Shown: positions 1 to 11,091 of the stretch, in pieces
How positions within the stretch are numbered: the first letter of the stretch is position 1
Layout of the letters: the number at the start of each line of letters is the position of its first letter
Origin: Agrypnia vestita
Taxonomy: Eukaryota > Arthropoda > Insecta > Trichoptera > Phryganeidae
Direction of reading: 5' to 3'
DNA: 64,000 bases
Assembly: GCA_016648135.1 (NCBI GenBank)
Contig: JADDOH010024909.1
Span: 1-64,000, forward strand
Notes under the pieces: model-generated
Told to the model about the DNA's origin: nothing
What the model saw: only the letters and a program-made list of their open reading frames with translations
Database searches by the model: none
Position numbers and translations under genes: made by a program

Positions 1-4
1 CCAG

Positions 5-1519
5 ATGACCTGCCTGCCCTTTGGCCGGTCATCAGCCCCGAGAATGTTCGCAACGCTGTCAAACTGGCTAGCGGGACTCTTGCGGAAGAGAGGAATAAGG
101 ACCGTAGTCTACCTGGACGACTTCCTTCTGGCCAATCAGTCAAGGGACCTGCTAGCGACCCAGGCAGTAGAGACGGTCAATCTGTTCCAGCCTCTGGGTT
201 GGTGCATCAACCGCGACAAGTGTATCCTTATACCTACCCAAAAGCTGGAGTTTCTGGGCATTACTTGGGACACCGAAGCCAACCAGAAATCCCTCTCGGA
301 CCGCAGGTGCTCTGGCCTTCGCCAAGTACTGCGCCGCCCGATCGAGGCCGGCAGTTGCTCCCCCAAGCAGGTTCTAGGCCTCTTGGGGAGACTCAACTTC
401 GCAAACTTCGCCACCCCTCGGGGTCGTTTGCATTGCCGAAGACTGCAGAGATTCAGAAGCCAACCAGAACTCCCTCTCGGACCGCAAGTGCTCTGGCCTT
501 CGCCAAGTACTGCGCCGCCCGATCGAGGCCGGCAGTTGCTCCCCCAAGCAGGTTCTAGGCCTCTTGGGGAGACTCAACTTCGCAAACTTCGCCACCCCTC
601 GGGGTCGTTTGCATTGCCGAAGACTGCAGAGATTCAGCCGCCAGCTGCAGAGGCACGAGCCATCCAGACAAGTGGAGCTTCCTGCCGCGGTTCGGCAAGA
701 CCTAGAGTGGTGGTTGGAGGCCGTAGGGGAGTCCTGCCCAATACACGAAGCCCCCTTCTCCCACTTCCTGACTACAGACGCAGCGGACGCAGGTTGGGGC
801 GGCCAGGTGGACGACAAGACGATATCAGGCCAGTGGACCCCAGAGCAGATGCGGTGGCATTCCAACCAGAAAGAAGCCTTCGCTGTTTACGCAGTGATCA
901 GGGATCACGCTTACCTGCTAAGAGGAACGAAGACCCTACTGCAGACAGACAACAAGACAGTAGTGGCTTACATCAACAAGGAGGGGGGGACAAGATCATT
1001 GGGCCTTCTGAAGATAACTCGAGACCTCCTAGAGTTTATCGACCAGCAGGAAATATCTCTGACAGCGCAGTCATTCCAGGGAGATACAACGGGATTGCGG
1101 ACCGACTCTCACGGGGGACACCACTCCCGGAATGGCACCTCCTGGAACCAGCGATAGAGGAAATATTCCGAATATGGGGACGTCCTCAGATCGACCTCTT
1201 CGCATCGGCCACCGCCCATGTGGTGCCAAACTACGTGTCGCTAGACTCAACCGATTGCTCGGCCTCCTATCTCAACGCATTCAGTCAGCATTGGGATTAC
1301 GAGCGGGCCTGGGTATTTCCGCCGCCGAATCTCATCCCAAGAGTACTGGCGCACTTGAACCTGGCAAGAGGCACCATTCTCCTAGTTGTGCCAAGATGGG
1401 AGAAGACATTCTGGAGGGCCGGTCTCAAACAACGAGCAAAGGGAGGGCCAATAAGCGTAAGAGATCTGAAGAGCGTCCTGATCGATACGTCGACAGGGTT
1501 TCCCCCACCGAGGGTGTAG
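5..1519 (+). pseudogene. DIRS reverse transcriptase / RNase H, frameshifted
   Basis: The first ~90 residues contain LPFG-x-SSAPR and the catalytic YLDDFLL box (near bases 155-175) typical of DIRS RT. RNase H follows in another frame (about 640-1075): TTDAADAGWGG supplies the first acidic residue, NQKEAF the Glu and LQTDNKT the next Asp. The last part of the RNase H region (GRYNGIADRLSR, near 1080-1115) and the DIRS tail with DLFAS and a Trp-rich segment continue in the original frame to 1519. Two breaks are therefore visible. One is a 181-bp tandem duplication (181 is not a multiple of 3) between the RT and RNase H. The other is a small indel near base 1070. The product would synthesise element cDNA and degrade the RNA template. 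It cannot be made intact from this copy. Confidence 0.85.
275..637 (+). repeat. 181-bp tandem duplication inside the DIRS RT/RNase H region
   Basis: Bases ~275-455 are repeated immediately at ~456-636 with only a few mismatches (for example AAAT versus AACT after the start, and CAGG versus CAAG). Because 181 = 3x60+1, the second copy throws the downstream RNase H out of frame with the RT. Arithmetically, removing one unit puts the RT and the RNase H start back in one frame, so the duplication is the cause of this break. The near identity of the two copies means it arose recently or is an assembly error. Confidence 0.9.
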
Positions 1520-1520
1520 G

Positions 1521-2540
1521 ACCTCCAACTGGAAGTTTGGAGAATAGCAGTGGGTGGGAACAGGCTATAGCGGATTGGAGCCAGGAGGAACAGCAGCTGT
1601 TCAGATCTGGCTGGAGAGGCTCAACGCTGAACACCTACAAGCCGGCCTGGGATAGGTGGCAGCGATGGTGTACCACGCATTCTGTCCAACCTCATAACCG
1701 TCCCCCTGCAACAGTGGCAAGATATCTGGCCAACCTGTTCATCCACGAAGGGCTAGCCCCTCGAACAATATTGGTCCACAAATCGGCAATCGTATCCTTC
1801 TGTGGCCCAGCTCTTGATGCAGATAAGATTAGCTCGAACTTCCTCGTCAGGCACGTCCTTAAAGCCATCTCGGTTTCTGGTGGATGCACTGAGAGACCCC
1901 CGATCTGGAACCCCCGAGTAGTGGTGGAGTGGCTACGTGAAAACCCGCCAAGGAACAGCCTGTATGACGTGTCAAGGAGGACGGCCATACTACTCATCAT
2001 GGCATCTGGGCGAAGAGTCCAAGATCTGACACTTCTCAGAGTCACCCCGGACCGATTGATCGACAAAGGAGACTCCATCACGCTATGGCCAGCCTTTGGA
2101 GCGAAGACTGACACGGCAAGACACAAACAATCGGGATGGAGGTTGAGCGCATCGGATGAAAGGAACATCAACCCCTTGTTTTGGATCCGAAAGCTGGTCT
2201 CACTCTCACAGCCGAGACGAAAGCCGGACATGAAAGAACTATTTGTGACGACAGCAGGTGAAGTAAAGCCAGCTTCACGGACAATAATAGGTGGTTGATC
2301 AAGTCAATCCTAAGAGAGGCTGGAGTGGAAGCAACGCCAGGAAGTGTTCGTTCTGCTGTGGCTTCGTTGAATTGGCTGGAAAACTACCCGATAGAGGAGA
2401 TCTTGTCAAGGGGAAACTGGCAGAGTGAAATCACCTTCCGAAAATTCTACCAAAGAGAGATAGTAGATAACCCCAAGCAACAATGCCTCCAGAGCTCATT
2501 TACAATCTCTCTTTACGCCAATATAGGCAGTCACATATAA
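1521..2540 (+). pseudogene. DIRS tyrosine recombinase, one frameshift
   Basis: An open frame from before 1521 to 2298 carries the N-terminal SAM-like core-binding part (WSQEEQQLFRSGW, then STLNTYKPAWDRW and PPATVARYLANL) and the first catalytic Arg in MASGRRVQDLTLL. The C-terminal part continues in a different frame from about 2295 to 2540, with SVRSAVASLNWL and FRKFYQREI, where the Tyr is the probable nucleophile. The switch occurs at bases 2289-2298 (GGTGGTTGATC), where loss of one base in a Gly-Gly-Trp context would explain the break. The enzyme would circularise or integrate the cDNA. The open frame extends upstream to 1132 and overlaps the RT/RNase H reading frame, as is usual in DIRS elements. 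Confidence 0.85.
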
Positions 2541-2578
2541 CGTCGAACCACTAGGTCACCAGGTGATAACAAACAGAT

Positions 2579-2906
2579 CTCTCATAATGGATTCCAGGCG
2601 TCGAGACGGAACACAAAATAAAAGAATTTTACCTTCCATTAAAATTCCTATTTTGTTTCCCTCGACGCCTGGAATCCATTATGAGAGAACAGCCTGCTGT
2701 TTCGCCACTAGACACGCGTTCCTACCCCCTCTGATTCCCTGTTTGCGACAATTTATTCCCGCTGGTATCCCTGTTTCTGGTTTCGTCCGCGCAACGGTTT
2801 TTCTTTCATATGACTCATAATGCACCAGGTAGGGATTACCTGGATTCCAGGCGTCGAGGGAAACAAAATAGGAATTTTAATGGAAGGTAAAATTCTTTTA
2901 TTAATT
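2579..2906 (+). repeat. DIRS 3' complementary region: nested inverted repeats
   Basis: A perfect 27-bp inverted pair lies at 2579-2605 and 2661-2687 (GGATTCCAGGCGTCGAG and its complement). A third, longer segment at 2841-2902 is the reverse complement of 2617-2678. Such internally complementary pieces next to the recombinase gene fit the terminal inverted repeat plus internal complementary region that DIRS-1-like elements use to complete and circularise their cDNA. Short unexplained sequence (2688-2840) separates the pieces. Confidence 0.75.
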
Positions 2907-2988
2907 TGTTTTCACACCGTTTGTTTTACCTTGATATTGCTATGTCTGCAGCACATAAATGAGAGAATTCTGAATCAGATTGTACTTG

Positions 2989-3370
2989 TGATGAAAAGTG
3001 GATCCTGTACTGTAATCGGAAATGTTCATCGCATTGGTTGGACCCAGGGGAGGCAGCCAAACAATGTCCCAAATGCAAATTGAGTCAAAAGAAACTGCTT
3101 GTGATTGTATGGTGGAATATAATTCATTACATATAATTCAGCTTCTTGATCCCTAGCACATCAATTCCTGCAGATGGACAAGCTCGCTATCAAACAACTG
3201 AGATTTGTCAAACGCTCGTCCACACATTGCATAATGAACCGTCTTAAAAATTACAGGATACAAAAATTACAGCTACAAATGGAAACTTTCCGTCACCCAC
3301 CTTACTCATCAGATCTTGCACCTACTATTTTCCATATGATTGGAAATATTTTTTTTTGGGTCACTAGAAT
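2989..3370 (+). pseudogene. mariner transposase relic (catalytic core and C-terminus)
   Basis: The frame beginning GAT GAA AAG TGG near 2990 reads DEKWILYCNRK, then HWLDPGEAAKQCPK and LSQKKLLVIVWWNI, which follow the first catalytic Asp of mariner transposases. A second frame (from 3174) reads MDKLAIKQLRFVKRS and ends with LRHPPYSSDLAP-like sequence (here FRHPPYSSDLAP) at ~3290-3330, the region of the third catalytic Asp. The segment with the second Asp (HDNARPH in relatives) is not recognisable and at least one frame shift is present. No N-terminal helix-turn-helix is visible, so the copy is 5'-truncated next to the DIRS end. Confidence 0.85.
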
Positions 3371-3384
3371 TTCGAATTAACGAG

Positions 3385-4957
3385 GTTCTAATGTATTCTA
3401 ATGGTTCTAATGTATGCAATTATTGTATTTTTAAATGATAAAGTTGAATTGAAAATTTTTTGTGTTAATACATATATGAAATAGACATACTTCCTATGAG
3501 CAATAATTTATTTTAGAAAAAATTATGCAAACATGCTTTTAGCAGAACCTAGGTATATGAACCCTTGATAAAGAATGAGACATTTATTTAAATGGTAATA
3601 ATTAATAATTTTTTTCCGAGATATTTTGACTCTTTTATTTCAATTAACTTTGAAAACTTGAAATGCAAAAATTCAATTATTCATAAATTTTCTGGGATAT
3701 TTTAGGATATACATATAGGATCTTTTGGCCTAGAACAGCAATGAAAACCTAAGAACATCCAAATATTTGTTACGAACCAACATATCTTTGTACTACATTT
3801 TATGACGTAATTACGTTAAATATGTATAGGTATATGATAATATGTAGCAAGTCTCGGGGCTAATACCTACCTCGCTAGATATATAGAAATATCTGTTCCG
3901 AGGTAGGTAGCTTTTTTATTTTACCACCTTAGATTGATATCTAATATTTATTTTGAAAGAAAGTATGTATTAAAGTATAAATTAGTGCAATACAAATTAA
4001 ATAGCTTTTTTTAGTTTTTACTTAGGCTACTTTAAAAATCACTGATTCAATGTGATCAATTTATCTGTGCTTAGATCAGAATATATTATTTCATGATCTA
4101 GATTTGGAAATCCATAAATGCTTTGATATATAAAATAAACATAATAAGTTATTAAAAGATGCAATTGGAGCAAGATAAAATGTACACAAATGTATTACAA
4201 AAATCAGTCATTTTTTATTATTACATATTTGTATATACATAAACATAATTGCTTCAAAAATGATGTTGCACGTAGTACGTGCGCTACATGTAAAACTTTA
4301 TTTACAATTATTTTGACACTAGAGTTTTCTAACAATGTGAATGGAGGAATGCAAGTCGAAGAATTTAAAATATGAATAGAGATCAACATTGAAAGGAAAA
4401 AAGAAAATCAACAGCAACGTGAGAAGAGGAATGAAAATCGCAGAAATATGAATGAAGAACAGAGTGGACTTGGAATGCCAGGCAATGTGTCAAATATATT
4501 AGAAGACCAACGTCAAAGTTGGAATGCTCATATGACTGAAAAGGAGCGTGATAGAAAAAAGGAAGAGAGCGAACGCAGAAAAAAGACATACTTAATGCTT
4601 AGAATTCTAAAATTGCCAACAAAATTGATATTTTAATTTTATATTTTCATTTTAATTTAACATTTTGATTTTAATTTTATATTTTTAATTTTAAATGTAA
4701 GAATAAAATTCTTCTCCACTATCCCCGTTCCCTGTCCAAGGTGGCTGCTTGATATTGACTATGACAAAACCTTATAATACATATTCACACATATTTATTT
4801 CAGTCAGTGTTTTAGCATTACTTTGGTACATAACACTGACTTTGAAGACCAATATTTTTGGTTTAATTAATTAATTGGTATATAATGTAAATGCCGTTTT
4901 CATTTTACTTTCTTATTTTCTGAATATTTCCAGATATTTTCCGAAATTTGACATATA
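3385..4957. other. AT-rich intergenic stretch, no gene recognised
   Basis: No family-like coding sequence is seen. It holds the inverted repeat at 3867-3914. A Glu/Lys/Arg-rich open stretch (~4382-4636; e.g. MTEKERDRKKEESERRKK) is low-complexity and may be a decayed fragment, but I do not recognise it. Poly-T and TTTTAATTTTA runs dominate 4600-4700. Confidence 0.5.
3867..3914. repeat. short hairpin (11-bp outer stem, 6-bp inner stem)
   Basis: TACCTACCTCG pairs with CGAGGTAGGTA, and inside it AGATAT pairs with ATATCT around the loop ATAGAA. The total span is about 48 bases with small internal bulges. It could be the remnant of a MITE. The length is short for a miRNA precursor. Confidence 0.5.
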
Positions 4958-5275
4958 CAGGGATATTTGTAAAACATTAAAAACCGCAGGACTATATTTC
5001 TGCCTTGATTATAAGTTGAAAATGTTCAAGCAGCCATGACCTAATCAATAGTTATGGAGATACGCAATATCAAATTTTGCATTTTTTTCAAATATTTCTG
5101 ACTCATTTTTTACAAAACTATCATTATAGTAAGTAAGTTGATTACGAATAATTCATTTGTCTCAGTATAAGTTTAAAAAAATTATAAAAACCCTGCAGAA
5201 ATTCAAATTGCAGTTGGAAGGTTTTTAATATTTTATTTGACTTGTATAAAGGGAATGAATGTAATACGTATCTCA
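4958..5275 (+). mobile_element. CAG..CTG foldback element, truncated copy
   Basis: It begins at a TA followed by CAGGGATATTTGTAAAACAT and continues through the family arm: GCAGGACTATATTTCTGCC, AAAATGTTCAAGCAGCCATG, ATAGTTATGGAGATACGCA. It turns at CCTGCAGAAATTCAAATTGC and runs only a little way into the return arm. The full-length relatives are near 46.7, 59.4 and 61.3 kb. Confidence 0.8.
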
Positions 5276-5494
5276 TAACATTCCTACCACAATTATTATT
5301 ATGTCATTCAGATTTTAACATGCAAACGTAATATGTATTTCATGTCGCTTTATTTTTCAATGTATGTGTTTAGGTACAACTCGTGCATCAAAGCACTGCA
5401 TATGTAACTGCACCCTGGTATGATTATGCATTCTTCTTTCAAAAATGCACACACATATTTTTTTAATTAAACACAATTTGAAAGACATGATATT

Positions 5495-5810
5495 AAATGA
5501 TAAAGGTAGATAGAATAAAGAAAGGATCGCTGATATGGTTTGGTTATGTGGAATGTACGAGTGAGGAAAGGATGGTTAAGAAAATATATGAGGCGAGTGT
5601 TGAAGGCAGCAGGAATAGAGGGCGTCCACGAAAGATCTGACAAGATACTGCAAATATTGGAAGATGGCCCTGTTAAAAGCCTCAACAACCGTAGAGCATG
5701 CATGAGAATGTAGCCGAAGCAAAATTGGTGTGCAAAGGTAGAAGAATATGGCATTCTATCCTCTCTCCCTACCCCTGCAGAGAAACAGCCTGATGGTTAC
5801 ATAGTTAGTT
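5495..5810 (+). pseudogene. RTE-like non-LTR retrotransposon C-terminal tail, decayed
   Basis: Conceptual translation gives DRIKKGSLIWFGYVECTSEE, then RMVKKIYEASVEGSRNRGRP, followed by a region ending near a YPCRETA-like motif. This pattern (LRWFGHVER-like, then RGRPRKxW, then a Cys-containing end) is the conserved tail of a widespread insect endonuclease-reverse transcriptase family. Stops and frame changes follow the RGRP motif. The strand is plus. The clade name is from memory of the family, not a search. Confidence 0.7.
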
Positions 5811-6212
5811 GATATTTAATATCCTTATATTGATATTGAGTATATATATTGAACATATTTAATTGAAATGATAATGATACCTAAATAAAATTGTGGTGTT
5901 TTGAGGTGTTCAAAGCCAGGAGTGGTGGGAGGTTGATATAAGATGGGCAGAGCATGTGGGCGTTCTTCTTCTTTTCGTCTACATACTAGTATCAAGGTCA
6001 CAGTAGCTAGTACAGCACATTCAAAAACCTGCCACAAATCCATTATGTTGCTTGTATTGATTTCATGAATGAAGAATTCATAACGCACCATAAATGCAAT
6101 AACGCAAAGAACATGTTAGTAAAGATTACATACGCTAATATATATATAGATATATTAAATACATTCTAATAACATACAGAGCTAACAGCGCAAATAAAGA
6201 ATTATGTATGAT

Positions 6213-6696
6213 CAATTGAGAAAACTAACAAACTGTGTATAAGCCACACTGATTGTTTTTAAACATCTACTGGCTTCGATTCCGTACTGTATCTTCATCA
6301 AGACAGACTGACAATAACTTCCATAAATTAAATTTGTGAAAATAAAGTTTTTGGTGGGGGAGGGAGGAGAAGGGTGGAATTTGACAGTGACACATTAAAT
6401 AATGTTTGTTAAATTTAATTGGTTGTTTATATTATTTCATAATATTAATTTAATTGGTTAATATCAGGTTTGGTATTGAGGGATTTTTCTCAATACCTAA
6501 TCTAATAAAAATAAAGTTAAACTAACTTCATCCTTCATCTCCACCACAAATGAGGCCACACCCCACCTAACACTTGACTCTCACAAATGTAATTTATGCG
6601 TCCGTCCTGACGAAGATACAGTACGTTATCCAAACCGGTAGATGTTTAATAACTATCAGCATGGTTTGTACAAAGTTTTTTAGTTTTCTCAAATTG
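6213..6696. mobile_element. 484-bp MITE with ~85-bp terminal inverted repeats
   Basis: The left end CAATTGAGAAAACTAACAAA (6213 onward) and the right end (reading back from 6696) share an imperfect inverted repeat that includes AAACATCTAC-GG and GTACTGTATCTTC. The interior is AT-rich and non-coding. No transposase is present, so any movement would have depended on an enzyme supplied in trans. Confidence 0.8.
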
Positions 6697-8341
6697 ATGT
6701 CCAACCACAAAGTCAATGCATAAAAAATATGCAATAATAATTTTGTATGAAATCTCTAAATGAAATTTTTTTACAGTTAAAAATAAGATGATCATCATTG
6801 CAATTTAAAAATGTAAGAATATATATATAGTGACCTAATCTATCTCAGAGAAGAAAATATGAAGATTATAAAAATTATTTAATGCAAAACACAATACATA
6901 TGCAAAACCCTAAACTATTTAGATCAACGGATTCAAGCTAGAATTGTGATTAGAATAATAAAATTAATTGACTTTTTTTAAATATGTCTACTGTATTAGA
7001 AAAAAATATTAAAAATTATTTTACATCTAAAACAAAAAATTTCTATCTCCTCCATACTTCCATTATCTTACACTGCACACTTTCTGCCTTGCAGAAAAAT
7101 AATAATGATTAAAGGTAAAAAAATAAAGAAAATAAAAGATGTTTTCAGAAATGATCATTATTTATTAAAAAATTAAACAACTTTTGAAATTTAATGACAT
7201 CAACAGGTAACTGAAAATAGGTATTTTTAAACAAAACTTTTTGTGACACTTTGGGTTTTGGTTGGAATAAGAATATAATGTTGATATTGGATTTCATTGA
7301 CATTTGTTTACAATTTTGATAAATATTCAATATACTCTTCAATAAACAATATTATTAATCACGAATGATTCATTACTTTCAACACATTTGTCCATTTTTT
7401 TAAATTTGGTTGCTCTTTTATTGAGTAATTCATACAATGTTTATTATCTACCGTATTGTGTCTATTTTCTGAATTATAGAGCAGGCAAACTGAAAATAAT
7501 TTATTCTAAAAGAATATCAAACCCAAATGCCACAATGCGGAATGAGTAATCTTGGCTACGGTCAATTAATACAACCATAGCACGAAAATATCTTTCACAG
7601 TTTTTTCATTCAAAAGTGAACAATCTTTCATTTAACATGCAACAGGATAAACAAGACCCATAGCAATTAATTAACAATTTTAGGGAATAACAATTTTTAA
7701 AATTTTAATCAACAATATTTGTATCATGGATGGTTGATTTACTTTGTAACCAGACGCAAAATTGTATTCGACAACAAGTAAAACTAAAGTACAACAAAGA
7801 AAAAACAACTTAAGATCTATCATTATCTGAAATAAATTTGTTTAAATAATTAATAAAATTATTTTAAAAACTATATAATACTCCCTTAAACATAATCAAA
7901 TTAAATTTCAACTATTTATACTTTACGATTGGTAAGATAAATAAGGTAATTGATCGTTGCCATTACTTATACAGAGTATCATAAAATCGGTAGCCAATTT
8001 GAGGTAAATATGGAAATCATATCAACGGTGGAAAGGAAAAATTGATCAAGCGACAATTTGGCCAAAATTGAGTTATATATATATATAACTTAATTTCTTT
8101 CCTTCCTTTTCTTTTTTTTTCCTTTCCACTGTCGATATATATACATCTGAATAAATAAACTGCACAGACTGAATCATATTCCATTTCGAAAAATAAAAAT
8201 AATGACCTTCCGCTCCCTTCCACTCTTATAATATAAATTGCATGTGGCTATTGAGAACAAAATAATGACAGTTGATTTTGAAAATTAATTTTTATATTTT
8301 AGAACACATATGATATACATCAAATCAAATAATATTATTCT
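6697..8341. other. AT-rich intergenic stretch, nothing recognised
   Basis: Only short AT-rich open frames without family features are present, such as 7145-7342 minus. A short TA-rich run lies near 8074-8090 and a pyrimidine-rich tract near 8090-8125. Confidence 0.5.
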
Positions 8342-8531
8342 TTATTAATTAATTAGAAAGACATTCAGAAAAATCAAATCCACAAAAAAATATTTGGCTG
8401 TTACCGGGATTTGAACCACGGATCTCCTCCTATCCAGGATAGGAGGAGATCCACGGTTCGAATCCTGGTAGCGGCCAAATATTTTTTTGTGGATTTGATT
8501 TTTTTGAATGTCTTTTTAGTTGATTAATTAA
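8342..8531. repeat. 190-bp near-perfect palindrome with tRNA B-box-like sequence in each arm
   Basis: The two ~94-base arms meet at base 8436 (TATCC-A-GGATA). The right arm contains GGTTCGAATCC at 8455-8465, an exact match to the Pol III B-box consensus, followed by TGGTAGCGGCCA, which resembles the 3' side of a tRNA. The left arm carries the same sequence inverted (GGATTTGAACC at 8407-8417). No A-box was found in either arm, so this is not a tRNA gene. It looks like a head-to-head pair of tRNA-derived (SINE-like) 3' pieces, or a hairpin element that captured one. Confidence 0.8.
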
Positions 8532-9544
8532 TTTGGTTTTAAATTTCACAGAACTTTGTTCTGAAAAAATTGCAACACACAATAAGAAATAAGTTCTTGA
8601 ATGTAATATTATTCTTCTTTAACCATTGAGAAATATCACTTTTAAGGTCAAAATTAAATTTAAAAATTTATCTCACAAACTCATACTGCTTTTAAATTTT
8701 TTTAAAAAGGTGTTCCATACATATGGTTATAAAAATAGTAATCGGTTTTTAGAATTATCAGGACAGACGGCCCAACAAATGATAATATTAATATTTAAAC
8801 TTCATTGATAAAAACATTGGAATTAAAATTGTATGAAAAAACAAATAGAAACATTTTGTGGTGTCTGATTTAACAGACAGTTAAAATAATCTCAATGATC
8901 TTTCTAAATTTATGTATTTTGCTACTGATTTATGAAATTAAGATTTTTAGAATCTATTAGCACAACTATTAAAGAAGGCATCCTTTGCCAAGTGGGCTCC
9001 ATATATAGTAATTAGATTTTCTACTATACTTGAATACATATTTAACGTGACAATTTCCACATTATGGAACTATTGATATTAACTTTAATCAATACATATG
9101 TATTATGTTCATTTTTAATTGTTTATTCCTACAAACGATAGTGTATAGGGTGGAAATAATTTATGGCAGGTGGTGGTAACATTGTTTTTAGATGTTTTTC
9201 TTTCACAAAAGTTCTATCAAAGAATATAAATAATTAGTAATCACTAAATATTATTACTGTTCTATCGCAACTAGTTGCAACTTGTTATTTATTTTCAATT
9301 TAGAATGAAATATTAATATTAATGGTTGACAATAAACTATGAACTGAGTAAAATTGTAAGGCAAAATATTGTGAAATATAAAGATAAATAATATGCTCCG
9401 ATTTCTGATTACTGGTTTGGTCTCTGATATAAATTTGACAAATTTTTTACGTTTTAGCTAAATATAATATCATTTTGTATTCAAATTTTCAGAAAGAAAA
9501 TACTGCAAAAAATTGGTCCTACATAAATTATTTCCAATAATTAT
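8532..9544. other. AT-rich intergenic stretch, nothing recognised
   Basis: No coding, RNA or repeat feature could be supported here. Confidence 0.5.
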
Positions 9545-9614
9545 ACAGAGTGTGGCGGGGAAAGTGGCAAGTAACGGAAATGGAACTGTTTTTTATTTCA
9601 ATTGTTTATCAATA

Positions 9615-10819
9615 CAGGGTGTCTTGTAGTTAGTACCAAAAACTTTGGGGCAGTCTTCTTCATTCATTTCTGAATTAGTAAAACTATTATTTAATTATTA
9701 AAATAAACCTGTGGCCAGGACGCACCCGTGCGACGTAGCGCGACCGTCCCCACAGGCCACGTCGCATATATCTGACGGGAATGTTATTAATGAATTCTTG
9801 ATGGCCGCGTATCGAATTTGAAAAACGTGATTTTTTCCCAGTTAAGAAATCCCATGGTGACCTGTCGTTCTATTTTCAACTCAAAAACATCGCCAATTAA
9901 AGCTTAAATCAACAATCGAAATAGAAGTTTTTCTGCAGTCAAAATCGTATAGGAAAGTTTTAGATCGAATATACAATCGAAATTCAAATATTCCATCATT
10001 AAAGGTCACACACAAGGGAAATATAAATACACAAATATATATGATACGTTTTGCGATATTTGTCGGTTTTTGTAGGTTTATGAAAATTGAATACAAACAG
10101 TGATTTATTAACAAAAATACATGCAATTATGTTGCGTTTATTTGAAATATGTGTGTGTGTGAAAGTGTTTATATGTTATGAGTGCGACGTTTCGTTGTGT
10201 GCTGTGCCGTGCAACAAAATATACCACACAGAAGAAGATTATTAGGTAGGCATAAAATAATAATAGTCGTGTTGTCATTAATAAACAAATAAAAATAAAT
10301 AATTATTTTTCGTATAATATTGCATTGGCAAGATTATCGGATTTGAAAAAAATATTTATTTTTTTTTAAATGAAAAAAAATCATTGCATTTCGACACTTA
10401 CGATAAAATAATATGAATGTGGGTGTTTTTTTTAATATACGCATGGTTTCATGGTTTTTTTGTAAAAAGAAAAATCACAAAAAATTCTGAAAATTTTGGG
10501 CCTTTAGTGGAATTTGGTTTGGAATTTTGCTGGCAATCAAAAATCTTGCAGATATTTGAAATAAATTTTTTTGTAAGGTTTTTTTCATTTTACTTGACTT
10601 GTATTAAAGCGAATTAATTTGTAACATTCTATATTAGTTACTGTGGTTCAACGTTTTACAAAAAATAAGTCAGAAATATTGGAAAACAAATGCACACTTT
10701 TATATCAGTTATCTCCATTACAGTCGACATTTCACCCAAAGTGTAAAGAATGTTTTCTATTGAAAATTTAATAAAAAAGACCCTCCCAAATTATTTGCTA
10801 CTGGTTATGAGACACCCTG
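9615..10819. mobile_element. 1.2-kb non-autonomous element with ~45-bp inverted repeats (CAGGGTGTC..)
   Basis: CAGGGTGTCTTGTAGTTAGT at the left end matches the reverse complement of the right end, CAGGGTGTCTCATAACCAGT. The similarity continues through ACTTTGGGGCAGTCTT / AATTTGGGAGGGTCTT. The left end follows a TA. The interior includes a right-arm fragment of the CAG..CTG foldback family (about 10573-10740) and a GC-rich hairpin at 9711-9759. A related end, GGTGTCTCATAGCCAGTAGC, recurs at 44831-44850. Confidence 0.7.
9711..9759. repeat. GC-rich hairpin
   Basis: CCTGTGG..CCAGGACG faces CGTCC..CCACAGG around a CpG-rich loop (GTGCGACGTAGCGCGAC). It is conspicuous against the ~70% AT surroundings and lies inside the 1.2-kb element. 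Confidence 0.55.
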
Positions 10820-11091
10820 CGACCATTATAGCATGTGGAACACAATTGACAAAACAGTAGGCTATTGCATAACATTCCTTCACAGTAAGAAAAGCATTCT
10901 ACAAAAATGGAAATTGCTCTGAGGATGCTTGGAGGTTTCCGAAATGAAAGCATATTGTGCACCAATCCACTCATCTACGATTAGTAATTCCTATTATATT
11001 TAAAGTACTTTGTTAAAAAATAAGCAATTCTACCCCACGCAAATATCTAGTAATAACAATTTGATAGTGCCTATTTCTCTGCCACACCCTA

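Larger units (their letters stand above)
1..2906 (+). mobile_element. DIRS-type tyrosine-recombinase retrotransposon, 3' part (left end outside window)
   Basis: The order reverse transcriptase, RNase H, tyrosine recombinase, then complementary inverted segments instead of LTRs is diagnostic of DIRS-order retrotransposons, which integrate through a recombinase rather than a DDE integrase. The region is much richer in G and C than the AT-rich DNA beyond it, consistent with insertion of foreign DNA. The element begins before base 1, so gag and the N-terminal part of the RT are not visible. Several frame breaks and a 181-bp internal duplication show that this copy is inactive. It lies downstream of the 3' end of Pdp1. 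The order-level call is firm; the family within DIRS (PAT, DIRS1 or Ngaro-like) is not resolved, although the inverted end structure favours DIRS1-like over split direct repeats. Confidence 0.9.
9545..11091. mobile_element. outer inverted-repeat element hosting another element
   Basis: The left end CAGAGTGTGGCGGGGAAAG (9546 onward) and the reverse complement of 11061-11088 (TAGGGTGTGGCAGAGAAATAGGC) form an imperfect ~24-bp terminal inverted repeat. A distinct pair of inverted repeats at 9615 and 10819 sits inside, so the structure reads as one element nested in another. No transposase is visible. Confidence 0.5.

Noticed and set aside
3867..3914. let-7-like microRNA (GAGGTAGG)
   Set aside because: The arm shares only GAGGTAG with the let-7 start, the following bases differ, and the hairpin is too short for a typical precursor.
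8407..8475. tRNA gene
   Set aside because: A B-box and 3'-like bases are present, but no A-box, acceptor pairing or anticodon arm; the sequence is a palindrome instead.
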